Positions 1 through 6,099 of a DNA stretch of 6,936 bases are shown here, piece after piece. Source of the stretch: JBARRS01 sp049644345 (lineage in GTDB: Bacteria; Actinomycetota; Thermoleophilia; Gaiellales; Gaiellaceae); NCBI GenBank assembly GCA_049644345.1, contig JBARRS010000012.1:1-6936 (forward strand), read 5' to 3'. The stretch's first letter is position 1, and the number at the start of each line of letters is the position of its first letter. The position numbers and the translations under genes are program-made. A model generated the notes under the pieces. That model had not been told where the DNA came from. It did no database searches and worked only from the letters and a program-made list of their open reading frames with translations.

Positions 1-14
1 CGTCGAGCCCGCCA

Positions 15-32
15 CCTGATTCAAGGATCAGG
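15..32. repeat. Small perfect hairpin upstream of the CAP gene
   Basis: CCTGAT (15-20) and ATCAGG (27-32) form a perfect 6-bp inverted repeat around a 6-nt loop. No T-run follows, so it is not a typical intrinsic terminator. It could be the tail of a terminator for a gene left of the window or an operator for the CAP gene. Nothing else is recognisable in bases 1-50. Confidence 0.3.
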
Positions 33-51
33 TAACAGCCGACCGGCTCTC

Positions 52-57
52 TATATT
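52..57 (+). promoter_or_regulatory. Possible -10 element for the CAP-domain gene
   Basis: TATATT fits the TANNNT pattern of a sigma-70-type -10 box and lies in the only AT-rich patch before the gene. It would put the transcript start near base 64, about 27 nt before the ATG at 92. No good -35 box is visible at the usual distance, and no clear Shine-Dalgarno sequence precedes the ATG, so this is tentative. Confidence 0.3.
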
Positions 58-91
58 TGCCTGCTTCTCAGGCCCGGACGGGTCCCGGTCC

Positions 92-646
92 ATGAAGAGG
101 GTCTTCCGCATCATCGGTGTGCTCGCCGCTGTGGCGACGGTCTTGCTCGCTGCGGGGCGCCCCCTCCGGCGCGAACGGGCCGTCGCCGGCGCCGCCGGTG
201 CGCGCGGCGTTGCGGCCGGGAATTGTACCCCGGGGAGGGCCTGGGGGATCTCACGTCCGGGGCTTGCCGCCGAGGTCGTCTCGCTCGTCAACGCTCACCG
301 GCGTGCGCTCGGACTCGAGTCCCTTCGTATCGTCCGAACGCTGAGTCGCGCTGCACGCTGGAAGGCGCTCCACATGGCGCACTACCTCTACATGTCGCAC
401 GACGACCCAGCACCGCCCGTGGCGCGCTCGGCCGCAGGCCGCATCGCAGCGTGTGGGTTCAGGGGCGCCAGGTGGGGCGAGAACATCGCCTACGGTTACC
501 CAACGCCGCAGGCCGTGGTTCAGGGATGGCTGAGCTCGCCCGGCCACCGCGCGAACATCGAGAACCCCGGGTACCGAATGACGGGCGTCGGCGTTACGTC
601 TCGCAGCGTCCGGCTCGTCTTCTGGACTCAGGATTTCGGCGGGTGA
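92..646 (+). CDS. Secreted CAP (SCP/PR-1-like) domain protein
   Basis: This 184-residue protein starts with a signal-peptide-like N-terminus: basic KR at 2-3, a hydrophobic stretch at about 7-22 and a possible AVA cleavage site near 30-32, so export is likely. Residues about 58-184 form a CAP domain. It has EVVSLVNAHRRALGL at 61-75, the motif WGENIAYG at 128-135, the GHRANI motif at 151-156 and a C-terminal FWTQDFG at 177-183. His94 or His103, Glu130 and His152 are candidates for the family's His/Glu cavity residues. Cys45 and Cys121 could form a disulfide. Bacterial CAP proteins are extracellular and their activity is mostly unknown; the short single-domain form gives no further clue. It converges on the thioesterase gene and their 3' ends overlap by 19 bp. 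The family call is firm; the function is unknown. The ATG is chosen because it directly precedes the signal sequence. Confidence 0.88.
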   Translation: MKRVFRIIGVLAAVATVLLAAGRPLRRERAVAGAAGARGVAAGNCTPGRAWGISRPGLAAEVVSLVNAHRRALGLESLRIVRTLSRAARWKALHMAHYLYMSHDDPAPPVARSAAGRIAACGFRGARWGENIAYGYPTPQAVVQGWLSSPGHRANIENPGYRMTGVGVTSRSVRLVFWTQDFGG

Positions 647-1128
647 CGAGGGGGAAGGTCGAGGCGCCGCCGCCAGGCGTCGCCCGCGGCGCGCCCCTCC
701 GGCGTGGCGAGGAAATGCTCGAGCGGCACATGGATGAACGCCGCGAGGGCCTCGGCCAGGATTTCGTCTCCATCGACCAGCTCGCCGCGGACGTGGATAC
801 GACGGCCTCGCTCGTCCTCGAGCCGCGAGCGGAGCATGTATTCGGTGTTGATCGAGACCGGTCTGCGGAAGCGAACGAACAGGCGGCCGGTCACGGACGG
901 AAAGCGGTACCACGTCGCGAGCAGGCCGCAGGCCTCGTCGAGAGACGCTGCGACCAGGCCGCCGTGGACGAAGCCGGGCCCAGCCTGATGGCGGTCGTCG
1001 AAGTGGACGTACGCCTCGTACTCGGTCGCCCCCTCCTCCTGCGGCTGCGGCAGGTGGATCCCGCACGGATTGTCGCCGCAGCCCCAGCAGGCGGGGTCGT
1101 GGTGCGGCGGTATCCGCGGTTCGCTCAG
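628..1128 (-). CDS. PaaI-like hotdog-fold acyl-CoA thioesterase, apparent CTG start
   Basis: This frame encodes about 166 residues matching the PaaI/4HBT hotdog family. Near the N-terminus is CWGCGDNPCGIHL (14-26), the Cys-Gly-rich motif common in this subgroup. The hallmark HGG is at 55-57, on the helix with Asp64-Glu65 (SLDEACG), where the family's catalytic acid lies. The rest fits the beta-strand core: GRLFVRFRRPVSINTEY at 81-97 and a strand around 111-133. Hotdog enzymes of this kind hydrolyse acyl-CoA thioesters; the substrate is not evident. The start is odd. There is no in-frame ATG, GTG or TTG between 1806 (deep inside the reductase) and codons past the HGG motif. A CTG at 1128-1126 overlaps the TGA of the upstream reductase gene and gives a natural N-terminus, so reinitiation there is proposed. 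A sequence error or a frameshifted fusion to the reductase are the alternatives. Family call firm, start uncertain. Confidence 0.82.
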   Translation of the reverse strand: MSEPRIPPHHDPACWGCGDNPCGIHLPQPQEEGATEYEAYVHFDDRHQAGPGFVHGGLVAASLDEACGLLATWYRFPSVTGRLFVRFRRPVSINTEYMLRSRLEDERGRRIHVRGELVDGDEILAEALAAFIHVPLEHFLATPEGRAAGDAWRRRLDLPPRHPPKS

Positions 1129-2345
1129 CGCAGGCCGCCCCGCTCGTGGTGGGCCTTGAAGAACTCGGCGGACCCGGCCGTCGCCATCGCGGCAGACGCC
1201 GAGATCTCGAGCGCGAGCGTGGCCGCCGCCACGATCTGGGCGAAACGGTAGACCTTGCCCGGCCCGGTGCAGCCCATCAGCTCGAGCCAGGAGCGTGCGT
1301 AGGGGAGCGTGGTGCCGCCTCCGACGGTCGCCACCTCGAGCCCGGGGAGGCGGATGGACGAGTGCAACCCGCCTTCGACACGGTAGGCGGTGCCGTGAGC
1401 CATCGAGCTCGTCCCGACCATGCCGATGTCCTGGCCGGTCGCGGTGAAGATCGCCGCGATCGCCGTCGCCGGCGTGAACGCCACCGACTGCATCCCCGAC
1501 GCAACGGAGCCGTGTGTGCCGGCGAAGGCGAGGTCGAGCAGGTCGTCGGCGTTCGTTCTCAGCACACGCCGGAGCGCCTCGTCGGTCAGCGTCGCCTCCG
1601 CGACGACCGTCTTCCCGTGCCCGCCCCGCTCGAAGTAGCGATGCGACGGCTTCTTGTCGCCGCCCATGTTCGCCTCGAGCACCGAACGCCGGGGCACGAC
1701 CGGCGAGCGCACCGGGACGAAGTCCCGGTTGAGCGCGTAGCTGTTCCGCGTGACCATGTTCAGCCCGACGGCGTCCCCGGTCGTGTACGCGTAGAGCACA
1801 TGGCACATCGGTCCGACGACGTGCGTCTCGACCTCTCGCAGCTTCGCGTGCCGAGAGAGGCCCGGCATCGGGTCGGCGGCGAGCCACGAGCGCATCTCGT
1901 CGACTTGCCCCTCCACCCAGCGCGCGAAGGCGACCGCCTCCCCCGCATCGTCGAACAGGAAGGCCGAGGCGCGGGTCATCCGATCGCCGAGTAAGTACGT
2001 GCGGAAACCGCCCGAGTCCGCCACCGCCCGCGCGCCGCGGTAGAGCGAGATCGCGAGGCCGCCCTCGGTGTTCGCAAGCGGTACGTAGACGCCTTCGCGA
2101 GAGCGTGAACGCTCCTCGATCCGCCCCTCGGGCTCGGTCAGCTCGTACTCGCCGAGCTCGAGCTCGAGCGGCCCGACGACCCCGACCGGGACGACGGCAA
2201 CGCCCGTCAGAGCCTCGGTCGCCCGCGCGAACGGCTGAAGGTCGTCCCAGAAGACCTCGCCGTCTTCGGTCAGTCCTCGCAGTGCCTCCTGGCGGACGCG
2301 GATCGAGTCGGGATCGTTCTTGCGCGGCCAGCGCCGGAGTTCCAC
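1125..2345 (-). CDS. Hydroxymethylglutaryl-CoA reductase (class I-like)
   Basis: HMG-CoA reductase reduces HMG-CoA to mevalonate with two NAD(P)H, the committed step of the mevalonate route to isoprenoids. Numbering from the GTG at 2345 (406 residues), the substrate and cofactor motifs appear in order: VPVGVVGPLEL near 52-62, NTEGGLAIS (catalytic Glu94), GDAVGLNM near 190-197, GGDKKPS (catalytic Lys231), GKTVVAEATL near 244-253, ATGQD (Asp306) and EVATVGGGT near 337-345. A C-terminal AHHER (398-402) carries the catalytic His. The DKKPS and TVGGGT forms and the C-terminal His resemble class I enzymes, but there is no membrane anchor, so it should be soluble. The ENVIG motif just before the PVGV segment is not conserved. 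An ATG at 2399 would add 18 residues but would overlap the 5' end of the divergent gene, so the GTG is preferred; a TANNNT box lies 7 nt before it. The thioesterase follows directly. No other mevalonate-pathway gene is in the window. Confidence 0.9.
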   Translation of the reverse strand: MELRRWPRKNDPDSIRVRQEALRGLTEDGEVFWDDLQPFARATEALTGVAVVPVGVVGPLELELGEYELTEPEGRIEERSRSREGVYVPLANTEGGLAISLYRGARAVADSGGFRTYLLGDRMTRASAFLFDDAGEAVAFARWVEGQVDEMRSWLAADPMPGLSRHAKLREVETHVVGPMCHVLYAYTTGDAVGLNMVTRNSYALNRDFVPVRSPVVPRRSVLEANMGGDKKPSHRYFERGGHGKTVVAEATLTDEALRRVLRTNADDLLDLAFAGTHGSVASGMQSVAFTPATAIAAIFTATGQDIGMVGTSSMAHGTAYRVEGGLHSSIRLPGLEVATVGGGTTLPYARSWLELMGCTGPGKVYRFAQIVAAATLALEISASAAMATAGSAEFFKAHHERGGLR

Positions 2346-2352
2346 GGTGCGG

Positions 2353-2358
2353 AGCTTA
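2353..2358 (-). promoter_or_regulatory. Predicted leaderless -10 element for the HMG-CoA reductase gene
   Basis: Read on the minus strand this is TAAGCT, which matches TANNNT. Seven nucleotides separate it from the GTG at 2345-2343, so transcription would start at or one base before the start codon. No Shine-Dalgarno sequence is visible, which agrees with a leaderless mRNA. No convincing -35 box is seen. Inferred from sequence only. Confidence 0.4.
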
Positions 2359-2366
2359 TGCGGGGA

Positions 2367-2372
2367 TAATCT
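2367..2372 (+). promoter_or_regulatory. Predicted leaderless -10 element for the ferritin-like gene
   Basis: TAATCT matches TANNNT, and the adjoining GATAAT at 2365-2370 is a second possible register. Seven nucleotides separate TAATCT from the ATG at 2380, the same spacing as its minus-strand partner. This predicts an essentially leaderless transcript. No strong -35 box is visible. Confidence 0.42.
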
Positions 2373-2379
2373 CCGGCGG

Positions 2380-3195
2380 ATGGCCACGGAAGTGCTCATG
2401 GAGATGGAGCGCGGCGAGCGCGAGGCGTACGCCGGCGTCCTCCGCTTCTACGAGCTCGCCAAGCGTGCGGAGTGGCAGGTGCGCGATCTACCTTGGAGCA
2501 AGCTGCCGCCGATCCCGGAGGGCAAGGGATCACCGGAGCGACGAGCTCGACGAAGGGACATGTGGCGCTCCGTGCTGACCCAGCAGCTCCAGGCCGACAT
2601 GCTCGCCTGCGACATGTCCTCGCAGCTCCTCAACATCGCGCCCGACCCCGAGGCGAAGCTCTACTACTCGACAATGGTGCAGGACGAGTCGCGCCACACG
2701 GAGGCGTGGCTGAAGCTGATCGACGAAGCGGGCGGCACCGCCGAGCGCGACCCGCACCTCGACGAGCTCGCGCACATGACCCTCGAGGCGGACACGCTCG
2801 AGGAGAAGGTCTTCCAGATGCAGGTCTTCTACGAGCGCCTGATCATCTCACGGTTCCGTTTGATCGCCCGTTCGTCGCGGGGCACGGTGCTCGAAGACCT
2901 CTGCAACCGCCTCGCCACGGACGACGGCATCCACCACAGCGCGGGGATGGCGTACGAGCGGGTCCTGCTCCAGAACGCGCCGAAGAAGATGAAGCGGAAG
3001 CTTGTCGAGGCTGCAAACCGCCTGCTGCCGATCTTCGTCGAGCATGCGCTGTGGCGACCGAAGGAGCGCGCCTTCATCGGCAGCGCCATGCGCGAGCGAG
3101 ACACCCAGCGGTTGCGTGAGGACCTCGAGCAGGGCGTTCGCCTGGCCGAGTCCCTCGGTCTCGACGTCAGCGACGTCGAGCTGCCGGTCCCGTAA
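2380..3195 (+). CDS. Ferritin-like superfamily, putative diiron protein (R2/AurF-like), function unknown
   Basis: The 271-residue product is almost entirely helical and looks like a four-helix diiron carboxylate protein. Candidate metal ligands occur in the usual order and spacing: Asp73 (QADM), then ESRH (Glu103, His106) 30 residues later, then Glu152 (FYERLI), then DGIH (Asp182, His185) about 30 residues after that. In ribonucleotide reductase R2 and acyl-ACP desaturases the last motif is ExxH; here it is DxxH, and the first ligand is Asp as in R2. The C-terminal third (about 200-271) is charged and helical. Such proteins catalyse O2-dependent hydroxylation, N-oxygenation or desaturation, but no substrate can be deduced and I do not recognise a named family. 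The ATG at 2380 fits the leaderless -10 box; an ATG at 2398 preceded by GGAAG is an alternative. folD begins 7 bp after the stop, so the two are probably co-transcribed. Confidence 0.75.
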   Translation: MATEVLMEMERGEREAYAGVLRFYELAKRAEWQVRDLPWSKLPPIPEGKGSPERRARRRDMWRSVLTQQLQADMLACDMSSQLLNIAPDPEAKLYYSTMVQDESRHTEAWLKLIDEAGGTAERDPHLDELAHMTLEADTLEEKVFQMQVFYERLIISRFRLIARSSRGTVLEDLCNRLATDDGIHHSAGMAYERVLLQNAPKKMKRKLVEAANRLLPIFVEHALWRPKERAFIGSAMRERDTQRLREDLEQGVRLAESLGLDVSDVELPVP

Positions 3196-3202
3196 GCCTC
3201 CG

Positions 3203-4057
<855 letters not shown>

Positions 4058-4123
4058 GCGCTATGGTCCCGGCGCTTCAAAGTAGGTCGGCGGCTCGGTG
4101 CCCGGGCCGTCGTTGTTTGTTGT

Positions 4124-4133
4124 AGGAAGGAGA
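4124..4133 (+). promoter_or_regulatory. Strong ribosome binding site that fixes a TTG start for csp
   Basis: AGGAAGGAGA lies 7 nt before TTG at 4141. This is the strongest Shine-Dalgarno sequence in the window and settles the TTG as start, since no ATG or GTG lies in a suitable position. The leader before it (about 4074-4123) contains an 8-bp palindrome, GCCCGGGC, at 4100-4107 and may be structured. Confidence 0.75.
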
Positions 4134-4140
4134 CAGTAGG

Positions 4141-4341
4141 TTGGCTGAGGGCACCGTTAAGTGGTTCTCGAACGAGAAGGGCTACGGCTTCATCGAGCGC
4201 GAGGGCGGGGAGGACGTCTTCGTCCATCACAGCGCGATCGACATGGAGGGCTATCGGTCGCTGACCGAGGGCCAGCGCGTCGAGTTCGAAGTCGTCCAGG
4301 GCGACAAGGGCCTCCAGGCCGCGAACGTCCACGCGATCTAG
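4141..4341 (+). CDS. Cold-shock domain protein (CspA family)
   Basis: This 66-residue protein is a single cold-shock domain, the usual length for bacterial Csp. It begins GTVKWF at 4-9, carries RNP1 as KGYGFI (13-18) and RNP2 as VFVHH (26-30), and has the conserved AAN near its C-terminus (60-62). Csp proteins bind single-stranded RNA and DNA in the cytoplasm, melt RNA secondary structure and aid translation, often but not always in response to cold. Initiation is at TTG, supported by a strong ribosome binding site. The gene has a predicted promoter at the end of folD, a leader of about 65 nt that could allow temperature-dependent control, and a strong terminator after it, so it probably forms its own transcription unit. 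Which Csp paralogue it is cannot be told from one window. Confidence 0.96.
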   Translation: MAEGTVKWFSNEKGYGFIEREGGEDVFVHHSAIDMEGYRSLTEGQRVEFEVVQGDKGLQAANVHAI

Positions 4342-4365
4342 CTCTTCCGGAAACCGCAAGTGAAT

Positions 4366-4396
4366 CGAGGGCCCCGGAAGGGGCCCTCGTTGTTTT
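4366..4396 (+). terminator. Intrinsic terminator after the cold-shock gene
   Basis: CGAGGGCCCC (4366-4375) and GGGGCCCTCG (4380-4389) form a perfect 10-bp GC-rich stem capped by a GGAA (GNRA) tetraloop, followed by TTGTTTT. It lies 24 bp after the csp stop and ends 15 bp before the gatC start. Confidence 0.9.
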
Positions 4397-4403
4397 GGGA
4401 GGA
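4397..4403 (+). promoter_or_regulatory. Ribosome binding site of gatC
   Basis: GGGAGGA lies 8 nt before the ATG at 4412 and immediately follows the T-tract of the csp terminator. Confidence 0.75.
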
Positions 4404-4411
4404 TTGAGGCG

Positions 4412-4693
4412 ATGGCGATCACACGCGAAGAGGTGATGCACGTCGCGCGGCTCGCGCGGCTCGAGCTGAGCGATGACGAGGTCGAGCGCTTTCGCGAGCA
4501 GCTCTCCGCGATTCTCGAGGCGGTCGGCAAGGTGGCGGAGCTCGACCTATCGGGCGTCGAGCCGACCGCGCACCCGCTCGACCTCGTCAACATCCTCCGC
4601 GAGGACGAGCCCAGGCCCTCGCTCGACGTCGAGACGGCGCTCGAGAACGCGCCCGATCGCGAGGGCGACTTCTTCCGCGTTCCGGCACGATGA
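4412..4693 (+). CDS. gatC: Asp-tRNA(Asn)/Glu-tRNA(Gln) amidotransferase subunit C
   Basis: GatC is the small subunit that wraps around and stabilises GatA within the GatCAB amidotransferase. The 93-residue length is normal. The N-terminal helix has the family pattern ITREEVMHVARLARLELS (3-20) followed by a second amphipathic helix (about 21-43). The C-terminal segment carries the conserved LREDEPRPSLD run at about 62-72 and ends EGDFFRVPAR, the typical closing motif of the family. A good ribosome binding site precedes the ATG. Its TGA overlaps the gatA ATG in ATGA, implying coupled translation and balanced subunit production. Identity is secure from sequence and operon position. Confidence 0.96.
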   Translation: MAITREEVMHVARLARLELSDDEVERFREQLSAILEAVGKVAELDLSGVEPTAHPLDLVNILREDEPRPSLDVETALENAPDREGDFFRVPAR

Positions 4694-6099
4694 TCGACAC
4701 GCTGCGCCTGACCGCTGAGGAGGCAACAGGCCTGCTCGACCGCGGCGAGGCGTCCGTTGCCGAGCTGCACCGCGCTTATCTGGACGCCATCGACGAGCGC
4801 GACGGCGAGCTGAACGCCTACCTCCGCACGGTCGAGACCGCGGACGGAGCTGGTGTGCCGATCGCGTTCAAGGATCTGATTTCGACACGCGGAATCGAGA
4901 CGACCGCCGGCTCGAAGATCCTCGAGGGCTACCGGCCGGTCTTCGACGCGACGGTCGCCTCCCGCTGCCGCGAGGCGGGGCTGCCGCTGCTGGGCAAGAC
5001 CAACATGGACGAGTTCGCCATGGGCTCGTCGACCGAGAACTCGGCGTTCGGGCCGACGCGCAATCCGTGGGATCCCGAGCGTGTGCCCGGCGGCTCGTCC
5101 GGCGGCTCGACCGCGGCTGTCGCTGCCGGCCTCGCTCCGTGGGCGCTCGGCTCGGACACCGGCGGCTCGGTCAAGCAGCCGGCCGCGCTCTGCGGCGTTG
5201 TCGGGCTGCGCCCGACGTACGGCACCGTCTCGCGTTACGGGATCGTCGCCTTCGCTTCGAGCCTCGACCAGATCGGACCCGTCGCGAAGACCGTGCGCGA
5301 CTGCGCGCTCCTCTACCGGATCGTCGCCGGCCGCGACCCATGCGACTCGACCACGGTCGAGCTCCCGCAGCCGGTGGAGATCCCCGAAGCCGAGGACTTG
5401 AAAGGCCTGCGGATCGGCGTGCCGACGGAGCTGAACGAGGCCGAGGGGATCGAGCCGGGCGTCTCGGAGGTTGTCGGCCGCGCGATCGAGCTCTGCCGGG
5501 AGCTCGGCGCGAAGGTGGAGGAGTGCTCGTTGCCGCGCTCGGTCGAGTACGGCCTCCCCTGCTACTACCTCGTCGCGCCTTCGGAGGCCTCGTCCAACCT
5601 CGCCCGCTACGACGGGGTCCGCTACGGCCACCGCGCCGCCCCGAACGGCGACGTGCGCGCGCTCTACTCGCGGACGCGGAACGAAGGCTTCGGGGACGAG
5701 CCGAAACGACGGATCATGCTCGGCACCTATGCGCTCTCCGCCGGCTATTACGAGGCGTACTACGGCCAGGCGCAGAAGGTGCGGACGGTGATCGCGCAGG
5801 AGCATGCAGCACTGTTCGAGCGCTTCGACGTCCTGGTCTCGCCCACCTCGCCGACGGTCGCCTTCCGGCTCGGCGAGAAGACGGGGAATCCCCTCACGAT
5901 GTACCTGTCTGACCTGCTGACGATCCCGTCGAACATGGCCGGGCTGCCCGGGCTCTCGATCCCTTGCGGCCTCTCGGACGGCCTGCCGGTGGGCCTGCAG
6001 CTGATCGGGCCGCAGTTCTCGGAGAACACGCTCTTCGGTGCCGGCCACGCCCTCGAGCGGGCGCTCGGGTTCGACTACGTCCCGGAACGGCTCAGATGA
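4690..6099 (+). CDS. gatA: Asp-tRNA(Asn)/Glu-tRNA(Gln) amidotransferase subunit A (amidase)
   Basis: GatA is the glutaminase subunit: it releases ammonia from glutamine, which is channelled to GatB to amidate Glu-tRNA(Gln) or Asp-tRNA(Asn). The 469-residue protein is an amidase-signature enzyme with a full Ser-cisSer-Lys triad: Lys61 (AFKD), Ser136 (PGGSSGGS) and Ser160 (GSDTGGS). The spacings of 75 and 24 residues match those I recall for Staphylococcus aureus GatA (Lys79, Ser154, Ser178). The catalytic Lys sits 18 residues earlier because the helix-rich linker usually found before the PIAxKD motif is nearly absent (residues about 45-56). The remainder, including QIGPVAKTVRDCALL (194-208) and the C-terminal IPSNMAGLPGLSIPCG, is conventional. 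It overlaps gatC and gatB by 4 bp each and has no clear Shine-Dalgarno of its own, which fits coupled translation. Confidence 0.97.
   Translation: MIDTLRLTAEEATGLLDRGEASVAELHRAYLDAIDERDGELNAYLRTVETADGAGVPIAFKDLISTRGIETTAGSKILEGYRPVFDATVASRCREAGLPLLGKTNMDEFAMGSSTENSAFGPTRNPWDPERVPGGSSGGSTAAVAAGLAPWALGSDTGGSVKQPAALCGVVGLRPTYGTVSRYGIVAFASSLDQIGPVAKTVRDCALLYRIVAGRDPCDSTTVELPQPVEIPEAEDLKGLRIGVPTELNEAEGIEPGVSEVVGRAIELCRELGAKVEECSLPRSVEYGLPCYYLVAPSEASSNLARYDGVRYGHRAAPNGDVRALYSRTRNEGFGDEPKRRIMLGTYALSAGYYEAYYGQAQKVRTVIAQEHAALFERFDVLVSPTSPTVAFRLGEKTGNPLTMYLSDLLTIPSNMAGLPGLSIPCGLSDGLPVGLQLIGPQFSENTLFGAGHALERALGFDYVPERLR

Noticed and set aside
1..25. GTCGAGC followed by CCGCC, resembling a tRNA T-arm and acceptor 3' strand at the window edge
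   Set aside because: The base at the position of G53 would not pair, the T54 equivalent is wrong, and no CCA or consistent acceptor stem follows.
223..1251. Plus-strand open frame of 342 codons spanning the CAP and thioesterase genes
   Set aside because: It is out of frame with the CAP gene and antisense to the thioesterase and reductase, with no domain-like segment.
628..1887. Single 419-codon minus-strand frame joining sequence inside the reductase gene to the thioesterase
   Set aside because: Only the part after about 1128 resembles a protein family. The upstream part is the out-of-frame shadow of the reductase, whose own frame carries all the catalytic motifs.
2346..2399. ATG at 2399 as start of HMG-CoA reductase
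   Set aside because: It would overlap the 5' end of the divergent ferritin-like gene by 20 bp and has no good ribosome binding site. The GTG at 2345 leaves room for promoters and keeps the conserved protein.
4082..4140. Three copies of GTAGG in the cold-shock leader (4082, 4122, 4136)
   Set aside because: Five-base repeats with irregular spacing in a purine-rich leader are expected by chance; two flank the ribosome binding site, but no structure is supported.
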